Source: Daphnia pulex
Taxonomy: Eukaryota; Arthropoda; Branchiopoda; Diplostraca; Daphniidae
DNA: 64,000 nt
Direction: 5' to 3'
Assembly: GCF_021134715.1 (NCBI RefSeq)
Contig: NC_060024.1
Location: 10,478,001-10,542,000 of the forward strand
The stretch's first letter is position 1; every line of letters starts with the position of its first letter. Below the pieces are notes generated by a model, which had not been told where the DNA came from, did not search any database, and was given only the letters and a program-made list of their open reading frames with translations. Of this stretch, positions 11,763 to 25,057 are shown piece after piece. The translations under genes were made by a program, and so were the position numbers.

Positions 11763-13908
11763 TTTTCTTTTTGGTTTCCTTTTGGGGATTCAAAAAACCC
11801 GCCAATAATTTTTTGACACTTTTTCTCTTTGGATTTCGCGGGCGGGGTCACACAAAAGATCACACCGATGACACAAAATCGATTTCAAATGATGATGATG
11901 TAATTCAACTTTAAATTTGGTATAGAGAATGGCTGATGTGTGTAGTTAGGCCTACAAAATGGAATTCGTCGTTGATGGCCGGATGATGTAATAATAAATC
12001 GAAATGATGTTGCTGGGTGCTGCTGGATCGAATGCGCGGAGGTCCGTCCGGATCGGCTGGCCCGTTCCGTCTGCGCTCAAAAGTCCCACCACCGCTTGCT
12101 TTTATATAATAATATATCTGGCACAGTGTATATATATACTAGAACTAGAACTAGAGAGAGAGAGACAAACAAATTTCTTGCCTTTTCATCTATCTGACGG
12201 CAGTGCGTCTGCTCAGTTGCTGCGACCGAGAGCTCAGCACAGCAGCGATCGCGCCGGGTGGGAGTTGACAAGCGATCGCCACGCCGCCAAAAGGGGGCAG
12301 GGCTTGTGCGATCATTTCTATTTCTATTAAATATATTATACGATGCTGCTGATGCTGTTTATATATTTATAAAATAGATGAAGAAACTTCTCGTTTATTC
12401 TTTTTTTTAATATTTCACGCGCTGAGCAATTTCATTATTATATGTAGACGCTGCTGCTCATTTCTCGTCGTCGTCGGAGACTTTAATATATTTTGTTTTA
12501 TTAGAGCGCGGGAATACAGCTAATATTAATTTGTATTCAAATGATTGTATACATAGCCAGCGGCCTATATTAGATATAATATCGTTCAAAGTTGATATCG
12601 GTTGATATCTATTATATATTTTACTAGACCTTGGCTCTATATAGAATAGGAAATGATGAAGGAAATTGAGTTTGCTATTTAGACCCCAGCAGCACTGCCA
12701 ATGGAAATAAAAAAGACTGAACCTATATGACCTCTTTTGATTTCCTCCTCGTTTCCTCTTGATAAAGCCCCCCCCCCCTCTCCAGCAACCCTTATATGCT
12801 GTTCACGCAGGACACACACATGTGACGATATTTCTTTGATGTGAAATATATATATATATTCCAGTCTCGTTCGATTCGATCGAGTACACGCACTCGTGGG
12901 TATATAACATCTATTAGAGCTGAGTGCTGTGGTTTTCCTATATTTATGCAAATGCGTCTATATATTTTTTGCCTTTTTTTTCATTTTTTTCGCTCCCACG
13001 CTTCAAATAAAAACATGGAATGAAAATCTTTGATATTCGGGATATATTATATAATATCGACCGCGCCCTATCTATAAATATATTGCCGCCTGGAAAGCAG
13101 CAGCAGCACCATCAGCTTTTGGCCTATACATATATCTATTTGTCGGCACTGCTATTAGATAGTTGTGCTTGTGATTGCTTCGACTCTGATAGTGTGTTAT
13201 ACAACAATAGAAAATAGGCCGCTAAAAAGACTGCATGTATGTGCGCTCTGTGTATACATAGTCACAGCAGGGCTACAAAGAAAATGATTAATAAGATTTT
13301 CAATCAGCATCGCTCTCTCTCGTCTGCTGTGTGCCAAACATCAAAAGAGAGTGACGGCACAAATTGCTGGGTTATATTCGCCTACATTATTTATGCAGCG
13401 GCGAAATCATGATTGATCTTTATATATACATATATAACATATAGACTGCAGCAGCAGACATCAAGACTTATTGAGATCCTCTCTATCTATATTTTTGAAA
13501 TATATATATAATAATATCGCCTATTTTCTTGAAGGGGGGAGAAGAAACACACACATAGTCCCCGGCGTGATGCGTCTATACTTACATGGATGTTTATAGA
13601 TTGAATGTCTATAGGACGTCGTCGTCGTCGTCGTCGTCGCTGGGCGTTGTATACAATGTGTAGCCCAGAGATTGTGCCACAGGCATGGGAACCATATCCA
13701 ATATTGATGAGAACGTGGACAGACGCGCTATATAGAGCTCCCGCGGCTGAAACTCTATATAGCGCCTCTCCCTGATGCTTCTATTCACTTCTATTCTATT
13801 CTTCTTATTCTTTTCTGAGCGTAACATAGAACATAACATAGCAACTTTCAGAGTTGATACATTTTCATCGCCGTTTCTTTTACTTTTACTTTTACTTTAT
13901 TTTATATA
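11763..13908. other. Upstream region of the KCTD-like gene and intergenic DNA
   Basis: It probably contains the promoter and 5' untranslated region of the KCTD-like gene. I see no convincing minus-strand TATA box at a clear distance. One TAGGCCTA 8-mer lies at 11947, and a (GTC)n run at 13618-13640. No coding exon was recognised. Confidence 0.5.
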
Positions 13909-14851
13909 CAGTGGGTACCTAAAGTATCCGTACGGCTGAGAGGAGCAGTACGGAAAACGCGTTTTTCAAAACGCTCCCATAAATTGAATTCTCGTTGGAA
14001 TGCAATAAAATTTTTTTGTAAGGTTAATATTAAGACGGGGTATCATGTGATTTTTTTTGGGAATTTTTCAACAACGCGATATGTGGTTTTTATCGCGTTG
14101 CGAAAGTATCCGTACGGCCGAGAGGCCTAGTAGGGAAATGGGCTTACTTTGGAGGCCTCTTATTCGGTAAATAAGTAACATTAAAGGGTGGGAAAGTTCT
14201 TAAAAAAAAGAGCTGCATTAGCTCTATATGTGGTCATAAGATCACATTTTTTAAGTTTCATTTATAGTAATGAAATCAAAAATGAAAACACGAATTATAA
14301 GTTTTCCGTTTTCTTCTCCTCGATTCCCCATCACCAGTGTTGCCATATAAAAAAATTATTTACCCTTTCTCTTTCTCCCTCTTCCGTCCAAGGGAAGAAA
14401 GAGATTTTGGGATATGGCAACACTGGTGATGGGGAATCGAGGAGAAGAAAACGGAAAACTTATAATTCGTGTTTTCATTTTTGATTTCATTACTATAAAT
14501 GAAACTTAAAAAATGTGATCTTATGACCACATATAGAGCTAATGCAGCTCTTTTTTTTAAGAACTTTCCCACCCTATAATGTTACTTATTTACCGAATAA
14601 GAGGCCTCCAAAGTAAGCCCATTCCCCTACTGGGCCTCTCGGCCGTACGGATACTTACGCAACGCGATAAAAACCACCTATCGCGTTGTTGAAAAATTCC
14701 CAAAAAAAATCACATGATACCCCGTCTTAATATTAACCTTCGAAAAAAAATTTATTGAATTCCACCGAGAATTCTATTTTTGGGAGCGTTTTGAAAAACG
14801 CGTTTTCCCTACTGATCCTCTCAGCCGTACGGATACTTTAGGTACCCACTG
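13909..14851. mobile_element. 943-bp fold-back element, Tc1/mariner-like ends, TA duplication
   Basis: The element begins CAGTGGGTACCTAAAGTATC and ends with the reverse complement, flanked by TA on both sides (13907-13908 and 14852-14853). The arms are about 440 bp and nearly identical over their whole length, joined by a roughly 63-bp loop (about 14349-14411). Because the arms mirror each other, the same chance peptide (starting MGKFLKKRAALALY) reads from both strands. No transposase is present. TA target duplication and CAGTGG ends fit a Tc1/mariner-type miniature element, as inference. The high arm identity suggests recent formation or arm conversion. Confidence 0.92.
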
Positions 14852-14853
14852 TA

Positions 14854-17326
14854 CAGTATTATAGATAGCCGCCATTTTTATATTTATGTAGATACTTTCA
14901 TCACAGATATATATTATATTATTTATTCCGGGAGTTTGCGCGCAGAGTTGCGAAAGGGAAGTGGTGTGGAGCCGCAGCAATATCCGCCGACACAGCATTC
15001 ACGTATATAGCCGCGTATATATCGTTCCTATATAGCTAGACTGCTGCTGTATATCTTTATACTACTGTAGACATTCGGGCGCTATATATGCTGCTTGTCG
15101 ATATATCGACATATGTAGAGAGAGAGCACACAGCACAGCCAGCACGTATATATAACAATTTGAAGCTGCTGCTGCTGCTGCTCTGGATAAGGTTACAGAG
15201 TGCGCAAAAGGGCGTGGTCCCGCGTGGTCCCCTTATATATTATTATACACATCCCCGCGCGCCGCGATGATGTCCGCGTGCAGAATATAATCTAAAAAAA
15301 AAGTCTATTGAGATATATATATTTCTTCGTGGCTTTATATATCTATATAGCCGAAATGGTCTACATTAGATATGCTAATGCAGAGCTCGCGGATGAATAT
15401 ATAAAGATAATAAAAGAAAAAAACTGGAGCAAATAAGATTTGAGATATATAATATAGCGTAATATAGTTATTGAAATGAATTCACGAAAACCAGGGTCGC
15501 GAATATATGAATAATCCGGAATAATCAGTTTGAAATCGTGGCTCAAAATCGTGTCATCGTCATCAGAAAAAGGAGATGGGGACAAACTGCTATCATATCC
15601 CGAAAATGTGGAGAATTATAAACACAAAGGGGAAAGTGAATAGAGAGAACAGCACTCTGCTCAATTGGAAAAAAATGCTCAATATCATCACGAACGAATC
15701 GTTGGATATAGAAATACGTGACTCCCATCGAAGATATAAATATCCCGCGCATTCATTCGCTTGTGTATAATATACATCAATCGACATTCAGCTCAATTCA
15801 ACAATTTATATACAAATGCTGAAGTCATGTCATCTCATTAAACATCTACACATCTCTTGATCATCTGGAAAAGATCTTATTCAATCGGTATTATATAGAA
15901 CTACTTTGAAATGTTGAATCATTTGTTGAAGCGGTACCTGCTGGCTAACGCGTATGCAACTTGGACCATACTGATTCTGCTTTTATATAAGATATATTAC
16001 GTAGTCTTTTGATGATGTATGTACATTCGTTTCTCTCTCTCTCAGTTTGCAAATGATGTACAAAGACGTATTCTGATGCTGATGACGTCAATAATGTTTG
16101 CTGCGCTTTCGATTGACGCTACACCCAGCATTTTTGTTTGTTCTATATCTACACAATAGCAGCTCGACAGAGAGTTTGTAATAGATATACTACTGCGCTC
16201 TATATCCTATACGTAGGATGTATATAAGATATTTAGATATTTCCTGCCGCGTGCGGATGGTATGTCTAATGAGTTGCACGAGTTGCACAAACGGGTAGCT
16301 TCTTTATAATGCTGGCGCCTTATAATATAATATTCATTTCTCCGTTTTTATTGATGTTTAACTCTCCGGCCTCATCAGGGGGTTTCAATAGAAAATGATT
16401 CTCATATTTTGTTTGCTTTATAATAGCTAATATCGAGGTGCTGGAGATGACCTTTGGTAATTAATCAAAAGGTTATCAATTAAAAAATAATATTATTACA
16501 GTTCACTCAGCGCGTTATTATTCGTTCATTTCCTGCTGACGCGTTCATTACGCAAGAGATCAAACAACACCCGGTCGGATGGTATTATACACAACTGAAA
16601 TGCCGAAGTTGCACATTCGTACGCCATCTACCGTCAGCAACTGGCAAGGATGGAATCAACATTCTTTGTAAATAAAAATTGCTGTAGGACGTATATAATC
16701 TCCTTTTCCATATGCTCAAACTCAAACAAAAAATATACAACAGCTGCATCTGTAGTATCGCTGATGAAGCCAAAGCAGCTCTGTTCTCTCTCTATATGCT
16801 GTTTCTATATACTGATGCTGCTGCCGTTTGATCATTAAAATCGATCGAAACATCTCGCTAATTCGCCAGAATAATTAGAACAACCAGCAGCAGCAGCTGC
16901 GCTGTTTACATATGTCATCAGACTGTACACATACAACAACGTCAAAGATAATTCGACGATTCCGTTTGCATACACATGTGCAGCCAATAACTTATCGCAT
17001 GGAGTTATATATGTAAATTCACTATATGCTGACATAAGATCGCCGAGTCAGCTTCTATTGAATTGATGACCCCCTCCCCCGATGTCGTCATATAGTATAA
17101 CAAACAAATAACAGGGAATGAGAAGATTTATAGAGAAAGTCTATTAATCGGCTTAACTGCAATTTCTAATGAAAGGTCAAAAGGTAATTAAAATGGATTA
17201 TGTCGATCTTGTATATATTATGTTGTGGTGTAATTCATATCATATTTAACTCTAATCGTGTGTATACAAATATATAATTAGATAAATGCATTTAAAAAAA
17301 ACACATAAATGACGGCCAATAAATCA
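14854..17326. other. Intergenic DNA, no gene seen
   Basis: AT-rich sequence with CTATATA runs and GCTGCT tracts. No frame matches a known domain. The part nearest 17327 would hold the 3' untranslated region of the NMDA receptor gene. Confidence 0.5.
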
Positions 17327-20300
17327 TCAAACGGTGAAATCGACGTACAAACCGGATCGACCGCAGACGACGGCCGGCTGCTGATCGGACACTTCGACGC
17401 TGGAGCCTCGGCTCCATTTACTCCGGCGATTGCCGCCACCGCCTCCGCCGCCGCTGGGAATGCCGACGGGCAACAATCCCGTAGCCCCGCCCGCAGCTGA
17501 CGGATTGTAGTACTGCATTTCCATCATGTTGCCGGGCGTCAGGGTCGATAATGGCCCGTCGGCAGTGCTACTGGCGTTGCTAGTTATGGCCCTAGTGCTG
17601 CTGGCCACATTCGAAATTGCCGCCAATTTATTCCCGCCGACTCCGCCCACTCGTCGGTTGGTTATCTGTCCGCCCATGTCGTTGACTTTACCGTTGGACT
17701 TGAGACGGGATCGTTGAGTCTCCAGGGCCATCCGCAAATTCTTCCGTTTCTATTTTTGTGATTTGATTCATTTGAATTCATTTTTTAAAAAGAATTGGAA
17801 TTGATAGATGATTACCTCGACCATGGTGCGCCATTTGTCGGTGACGTGTCTGGCCAGTTCCATGCGCCTCTGGCGACGGATTTGGTGGCGTTTGTACATG
17901 ATCTCGATGAAAATCAATCCGACTCCGCAGACGATTCCGGCCGCCACCAAAATGAAAACGCCGGCCATGTTCTTCAGTCCCAAAGTGGCCGGCGTCTTTT
18001 CGTCGTGCTCGCACTGCTGGCCGCTGCCCAATTTGATCCAGCGCTCGTCAAGATCCTCCATGAATCCTCCTATGGTACATCAAACAACATTTGAGAACAA
18101 ATCCCATCCATCCCTTTGATGGAATTGTCCTTATATCCGCTTAAATATTTACTTTCGTGAAAGTCCAGGACGGACAAAGTGATGACGTCCGTCCACGGTG
18201 AACCTTTGCGGAGTCCAATGCCGTAGCCGGAACGGCCAAACAATTCGCCGGCCGTCACCAGATCGCAATCCTGGGCCGCTTCGAATTCCAGTCGTGAACT
18301 GTCCCATATGAAGGCCTTCAATTTCCTTTATTGATACAACAAACATTTGAGTTTGATTTGATTTGATGATATAAAATTGAATGATGAATGGTATATTACC
18401 CTTCTTTGACGGCCTCGATGGCTTCCTCGGCCGTCGGGTAATTATTTCCTTCCATGGTCCGGTACATGTTGGACAATTCCACCTGGCGGCGGAAGTACAT
18501 GTCGACGGCCGAGCCTCTCACCGTGGCGTAAGTGAAATTCTCCATCGGATTCCTCAACTATAAGAACAATTGACGTCCATTTCAAATTGAATTAAATTCA
18601 ATTAAATTGAATTAATACCCTGGGATCATTGATTCCGGAGAGGCTGGTTTTGGGTCGATCCAGGACGAGAAAAGCGGCCAAATTGGCCGTGTAAGAAGCC
18701 ACGATGATCATGGCGAATCCGGCCCAGACCATGCCCAGGACGCGGGCCGAAAAGCTCCTGGGAGTTCCTTCGCCGATTCCGGAATTGAGCAGCACCCCCC
18801 AGGCGAACCAAATGGCCGACGACAAATTCAAAGCGTCTTCCTCCGTGTTTTCCGCATTGGCCAACCTGAATCGACCTGTTGGTTTTAAAAAAATAATAAT
18901 AAATTTGATGACATTAACTTTAATTTATTTTTAAAAATACCGAAAGGTGAAAATCGATCCAGGAGGTAAAGGACCAGGGCGACAACGTGAACCGAGACCA
19001 TCACCAAGATCCACAAAGTGTCTCTGAACGGTTGCAGGAAAGAAACCAAAGTCGACGATTTCGGTTGCTGTTATTACATCACAAATTCATTTAATTCATT
19101 TCAAATTTAAAATGACTTTTGATTTATTTTAAAAAATAACCTTTTTCTCCAGGATGGTGATGCCTTGATATTTAAAGGGTTTACTGAATTCAATCACTTG
19201 GGCCCGTTCCGGATTGATGGTCAAAGGTGCAACGATCATGTCGGCCCGGTCGTTGACCAATTCGCCAATCAGTCCGTTCCACTCCTTTTTGCCCGTCCCG
19301 TTTTTGGGCGACAGACTGCCAAACTGGCCATCGGGCGACAGGGCCAGCGAGTAAGTGAAGTTGTTTTTCCGGGCCAGCTCTTTGAGCAGGTCGATGCAGT
19401 AGCCCCGGCAGCAGTAGAAGCGATCCGTGCCGGAAGAGTCGGCCGTGTTGTTGAACCACGGGCAGGCCACTTCGCCGTCGGCGGCCAGACAAGATTCGCC
19501 GCTGGCGTCGCTGACTCGACGGGCGTAGACGAACGGCTGCTCCACAATCGTCATCACTTTCAGGAACGTCGGAATTATAAATCCTTCCGGCTTGTGGCGC
19601 AATCCGCCCGGCCATGTGATTTCGCTGTCGTTGACGCTCAATTTCAAAACGCTCTGATACTATCAATTTGAATCAAATTAATTTTTTTAATTGAATATTT
19701 TTTAATTGAATTAAAAATTTTAATTGAATATTTTTTAATTGAATTAAAATTAATTTTAAAATTTAACCTTTGAATAAAAGTATTGGCCGACTTTGGTGCG
19801 TCCATTTGGGTGGTCGACATTGACAATGTCGTACTCGGAGAAAAGCCGGTCGCCGTTATCGTCGAATGCGATTTTGCCCGTCAGTCCGTTAAGTAAAACT
19901 TGTTTCTTAATGTACTCGAAATAAATGCGACCCGTTTCCCAAATGGCCCCGGAGCTGTTGCAATCCTGCGGCGGCTCCGTCATGTCACGTTCCGACACTT
20001 CCATTTCTCTCAGGGCCGATGACAGTAAATACCTTTTTTTAAATTTTAAATTCAATTAAAGTTAATTAAAGTTAAAATAATTTAATTCAATCAAAATTGA
20101 TTATGTATACAAGCTGTCGCGGATGTGTGCCGCTTCGTTGGCGGCGTGCATCTGCTGGAGGCCCAGGGATCCGATGGGAACACCTGGGACATCCAGCGCT
20201 TGTTCCGTCACCAGCCAAATGTGTCCGGCTCCGGTCAAATTGAATTTGGCGGCGTCGCGGAAGATAATCGCCGCATCTTGGGCGTTGGCGTAGACCAGGT

Positions 20301-21196
20301 AAACTCTCGACTGTCCCTCGCTCATCTCCTGCAATTCCTTGGTGAAATCTTCCAATTCCGCCGGAGCGAATTCCTTGGTCAATTCGATTTTGATTTCACG
20401 CTGGTCGCCGTCGTCGTCGTTGCTCTGAAATTGCGTCTGCAGTCGGTTGAGCAGCGAATAGCCGTCGACATCCGCACTGTGGATGACCATCACCTGCCAG
20501 AAATGAAAGTGGCGCAGCAGAGCCGCCCACACATCCGCCTGATGGAAGAATGGCGCCACCGTCCTCAGGAATGAAACGTGAATGTTCTAATAATATAAAT
20601 AAGGAAACCATTTTAAGATTATATTTGATTGATTTCAATCATTCATTTATTAATTGATATACTTTGTCGGAGAAGGCGGCCTCCCTGGAACTGATTCCGA
20701 CGATGGGAATGTGATAGAATCCGCCCGTGTAGGAAATGGTGGCTGGCGACAGGTCGCCCTTGACCGGATGGGAAACAATCACCGCGTACACCTGTTGGGC
20801 GATCAGGTAGTTGCACCTGTCCAGATGATTGAATTAAATGATTAGACAAATAAGAAGGAATTTAATGTGATTTAACTGCACAATTCACATTTTCAAAGCG
20901 GTGCGGATGGGATTGGGATCGAGCCGCATCGAAGCGCTGTGCAACGTAGCGTTGACCGGAAGTAAAGTGTAATCACTATTCAATTCCTGATGAAAAATAA
21001 TGAATTCAATGAAGATTGACGTGAATTGAAATATCAAATAATAACTCACAGTAATTGCTTCGCGGAAGAGAGTGTCATGTCGATCGTCGTTCAAGACGGC
21101 ACCGATGGTGAAATTGGTGATCTTGGCCGCCCGGCTGGTGGTGGTGCTGGTCCAGCTGGCCATGAGCAGACACAACCAGAACCGAGCCAACGCCAT
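17327..21196 (-). CDS. Nmdar1: NMDA-type glutamate receptor subunit 1 (GluN1)
   Basis: Twelve coding exons, all GT/AG and in frame, give 1016 residues: 21196-21050, 20986-20889, 20816-20663, 20586-20111, 20032-19768, 19659-19141, 19067-18941, 18875-18619, 18557-18400, 18325-18153, 18069-17816, 17749-17327. The chain has a signal peptide (about 1-23), an amino-terminal domain (to about 380), S1 with the glycine-binding PLT...R (T527, R532), M1 (about 570-590), the pore loop with N626 in [10 protein letters not shown]3 with SYTANLAAF (656-664), S2 with binding Asp742, the Cys754/Cys811 pair, and M4 (about 827-850). In animals this is the obligatory glycine-binding subunit of the Ca2+-permeable NMDA receptor. 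The pore Asn and all ligand residues are present, so it should be functional. The long Ser/Gly-rich tail (about 877-1016) does not resemble vertebrate cassettes. A 5' untranslated exon likely ends at 21312, with an intron whose acceptor lies just before the ATG. Confidence 0.95.
19675..19767. repeat. AT-rich short tandem repeat in an Nmdar1 intron
   Basis: The intron between coding exons 5 and 6 holds two copies of a roughly 30-base unit built from TTAATTGAATATTTTTTAAT. Related AATTGAATTAAATT words recur in neighbouring introns of the same gene. It is probably replication slippage. Confidence 0.7.
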
Positions 21197-21505
21197 AACT
21201 GTAAATGAAATAAAGGCCTATAGAAAACAAACAAACAATTCGAATCATGATGTTTTAGATGTAATATTTAATGAAAAGTGACATTGATCAAATATGTAAT
21301 TGTTCAAATACCTGATTTGAAAAGTTGGAGGTGGGTGTGAAATGGTCCTGGAGAAAGTTGTTCCAATTTTGGTTGGCACACACACGTAACATCCGAGTTG
21401 CAGAGCAGCTGCAGCTCCAGAGATGTTGGAGATGGATGTCGGCCAAAAGAGCGGGACTAGTGCGCAGGACTAGACATTCGGTTTGACTCCACTCCCGACT
21501 CAATC
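21197..21505 (-). other. Nmdar1: Nmdar1 5' untranslated exon and first intron (inferred)
   Basis: On the minus strand a pyrimidine-rich stretch ending CATTTACAG lies two bases before the ATG. A matching donor (CAG/GTATTTG) is at 21312/21311. This suggests an intron at 21199-21311 and a noncoding exon above 21312. The transcription start is not determined; a few TATA-like words occur at about 21533-21560. Confidence 0.5.
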
Positions 21506-24500
21506 GATACTATACTACTTGCTAGTGTAGTAGCCTATAATACATATAATATAATTTATATCTACGGCACCGATGAAACTGAAGACTGTCCACTCAACTC
21601 TATAAGAGAAAAGATATAGGTATACTAGACTTGATAGAGAATTGGGTAATATATTCCGTTCTGTAATAACAGACTCATTTTCGGCTACTCTGTAAAATAA
21701 AAGCCTATATTTGGCCAGTTGATAACTGTGTGTGATTGCTTATTTCCTTTTTAAATGTTTTCTCACAATAGAGCTGTGGCGATTCGATGGATTTCCTATT
21801 GGGAGAAAATAATACGCGAACGCAATTGCGGCTGATTCATGGATCTTTTAGAATTCCGCTGAGATTGCCCGACATGCTGCTGTCGCACGTCTTGTCGTGT
21901 GTATTTATTAGACTTGAAAATCCGTCGAGTGGGGGGACTGACGTTTCTGCTGGTGGGAAGATAAAAGCGTTCTTTTCTCGGTGGTATGTATATCAATCGA
22001 ACTTGACAGGAAATCGAAGCCGGATGAAATATACATCACACAGCATCGGCGACTCGTGAATCCTTTCAAGGAATTCGACACAAGACGCATGCAAATGTCG
22101 AATCAAACATTCGCCTCAAATGAACTACATACGCCGGAGCTTAATTCAATTAACAACCAAAACTATGCGCTAGAGAAAAGAACAAATCGTCGTAAAAGTG
22201 AAAGTTATGTTCTTTCATGGAAGCCATGAATTTAATATTATATGTGTCGATTGTCGAACTATAATAAGAAAAGATAGTTAAAATATAATCTCAAGAAAAC
22301 CGTTTAATCGTTTTAAAATAGTTAATTATTAATTTCTATCGATACTTGAAGCTAATTAGAATATTAGTGTCGTCTGCTGTCGTTTTCTTGCACAGTTTCG
22401 AAAAGAAGACGAGCTGACGGAAGTTCCAGTTCCAGATTACAAAGAAAACGGAACGATTACTCGTTTGGACACGTTCACACGTGGCTGCACGAAAAATAGG
22501 GCAACAGATAAAATCAGTAAATTACAATAATGTGGTCGTCATGTAAACTGTCTCTGGTGTCGTGGCACATGCTCTCAACTCCATGCTGTTTGGCAGGTAA
22601 TAAAACTAGGAATACAAATGGAATGATTTTGGGAGCTTTATAATAGAAGAGAGTATAACTAACCTGTTCCAAATGTGTGAAATGGTAGTTTCCTGACTAG
22701 CATTTATTCATTAAGTCCCCTGTCGCTACATGGCAGTTTGTTTGCACTATGCATAACCTTTTTCTTTGTTCAGATTTTAGGCTGAGCCAGCTATCTTGAC
22801 AACAAAATATGCCAATTTCGCTTGTGCTGGGATTTACCCATCACCATCAACAATCTCAGTGTCATTGCTTGGGTAGCTAATTCTTTTCATTGCTTTTGTT
22901 AACCTGTGACCTGCTAGATGTTTTAATTATGCATGACTTGCATAAATGCCGAGTATCATTTACATGCAAACCTTAAATTCTTCGATTTATATACAATTAG
23001 GGCACAGTCTCATTGTCAACTTCTCCTTGTTTCTGTCAATTATGTTTCGTAATCCATTTTTTCATTTGTTATTTAGATAAAAAGCATCCCGTCTGATTGA
23101 TTTGGAGGAACTACCGATGTCGATCGAGTTCTCTCTTCTTCCTCTTTCTTTAAATCCCCTTATCCTCGTGTACATTGTACACCCATTCGTGTGTCTTCAA
23201 CTTTTCAGCAGATGGAGCAATTGTGGATGCCTAGCCGTATTTCCCAGGCACAAAAGGTAGGACAAATGATAATCTATTCTTCCTTTTTTAAATTTTTTGG
23301 GTAGCGTTGTTTTTTAAATCGTTACATAGTACGGAGTACAATTATTCCTGAGCTCGGTGGTTGACTGACAGGACTGTTTTCTCTTGCCGGTTGTTTGTTT
23401 TAGATTAATACTCAGTAAAGTCTCATTTGAGCTGTTTTTGAATACCCAAAACGTGTGGGTATAAACAATCATATTCGAAAAATATTTTAACTTATTTAAA
23501 CACTTCAAGCAAAAGGCAACTAGAAAATGTTCCTGCCTCGTATACGGAAATTTCGGGAAATTTCAGATGAAACTCGGATCGTTAATAAAATAAGAAACAA
23601 TGTGTGCATATACAGCCAATAGTTTTTATTGTCGAAACAGACGCCTAAAGCTGTTAAAAAAATATAAAATAAAATTGAAAAACCATTTGAACAAGGGGGG
23701 AAATACGCGAACAATAGAAATCAAAATCTTAAAGGTAGGGGCTTAAAAGACGGTGGGAATTCTCCCACCAAACGTCAATGCCATAACAGGAGAAAGTTGC
23801 TCACTTCTTTGTGTGTGCAGTCTTGATATCCCGATCAGCAATTAGTTCGCTTTTTCTTTTTCTTTAAAAGATTTTAAAAGGGAAACGTGGAAAAGAACTT
23901 TGAAAATGTAATGGGAAAACCTGTTAATCGAGTTAATTCGATTGTCTGTTTGTTTATTTTCATCCTCAACTGTGCTCGTGATCGCCCCGCCTTGATTAAT
24001 TTCTTAAAATAGAAATAACGGATCCTGGATTGTTTTTGGAGCACCCATTACGCCGAGATCGAATGTATAAGGTCTGATTGAATTATTAATTCCGTTCGCG
24101 TTATTGTACTGCACCCGCATTTCTTTTCGTAAGGAAAGACTGTGATGTGTATAAATAAAAGAAAAAGCAGCCGGAGAAAATGAGAACATGTTTGACATAT
24201 TCTAAAGATTCCCCATTCGCCGGATTGAAAGGCTTCGTTAAAGTAAGAGCAGTACTCTCTCTCTTTTAGTTTCTTTTCATTTCACTAGTAGCTACTACAC
24301 TGTCTAATAATAAATCACAGTCAACCTGAATCTGAGTTGTTTATAGCGACTGGGAAAACCCCATCTCTTTATATTTTATCTCGACATGTATTCATACATC
24401 AATGGACGGGCCCCACTTTTCCCCATTACTCAGACGAATTTGAAACTGTGCTGCAATCGCTCGGGAGAGACAAATATATAAAACAACAATAATAAATAAT

Positions 24501-24858
24501 AAAATAATTATGTCCTTTAGGTCAGGCAACTGATGATATGCAATTTATCTCAATCTATTCGACAAAAATCAATTGTTTATTCAAAATCAACTGCAATGAC
24601 AAACATGACTTTTATATATTTCAGGTTTATTATACATCGTCGGCTGGACTACAATTTGTTAGCGTCACGGCCAATTGATTCCGTTCCGGCTTCCGCACCG
24701 ACAGCGAGGTGTCACGGCGATTTTTGTTTGTCGTCTATACAACACGCCCTGAAAGTAAAAATCGGGAAAGAAGAAGTAGTTCAAAAAAGTCTAGCGAGTA
24801 GAGAGAGGGGGAAACTCTTTTTCCCTTTCGGCCAATTGCACCTGGCCCTCCCTCCCTG
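21506..24858. other. Intergenic region between Nmdar1 and the peroxidase gene
   Basis: It holds the upstream flanks of two divergently transcribed genes. Less microsatellite-rich than the first 17 kb. Open frames at 21787-22229 and 24533-24970 have no recognisable domain. The only exon-like stretch I noticed is 23209-23256, flanked by good splice signals. Confidence 0.5.
23209..23256 (+). other. Possible small exon of unknown transcript
   Basis: A 48-base stretch is preceded by a pyrimidine-rich tract ending CTTTTCAG and followed by a good donor (AAAG/GTAGGA). It is open in one frame (QMEQLWMPSRISQAQK). It could be an upstream noncoding exon of the peroxidase gene or chance; no partner exon was identified. 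Confidence 0.2.
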
Positions 24859-24865
24859 TATAAAA
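24859..24865 (+). promoter_or_regulatory. TATA box of the haem peroxidase gene
   Basis: TATAAAA lies about 200 bases before the ATG. Starting about 30 bases downstream would give a short leader with an intron: donor at 24988 (ATCAG/GTTAG) and acceptor just before 25054. The spacing fits a canonical TATA-driven Pol II promoter. Confidence 0.65.
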
Positions 24866-25057
24866 GTACTCAAAAAGAGAAGCGTGATCACGACAGAGCG
24901 TCAATTTGGTCGTTGTAAGAAGCCGGAACACACCGTTAGTGCCAAACTGCCAAAAAGTCTTGACGTTTAAACGCCATTAAACATCAGGTTAGTTTTTTGT
25001 TTTTTAAAATTTCAATCTTTTTAAATTATTTTAAATAATGACAAATTTATTAGAGAA

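Noticed and set aside
14188-14572. Matching 98- and 70-codon frames on opposite strands starting MGKFLKKRAALALY
   Set aside because: They arise from the two mirrored arms of the fold-back element and are not separate genes.
19165-19671. 168-codon plus-strand frame over Nmdar1 exon 6
   Set aside because: It mirrors the receptor exon, which has clear ligand-binding motifs; the antisense product resembles nothing.
24533-24970. 145-codon plus frame before the peroxidase
   Set aside because: It overlaps the TATA box and leader of the peroxidase gene and has no recognisable domain.
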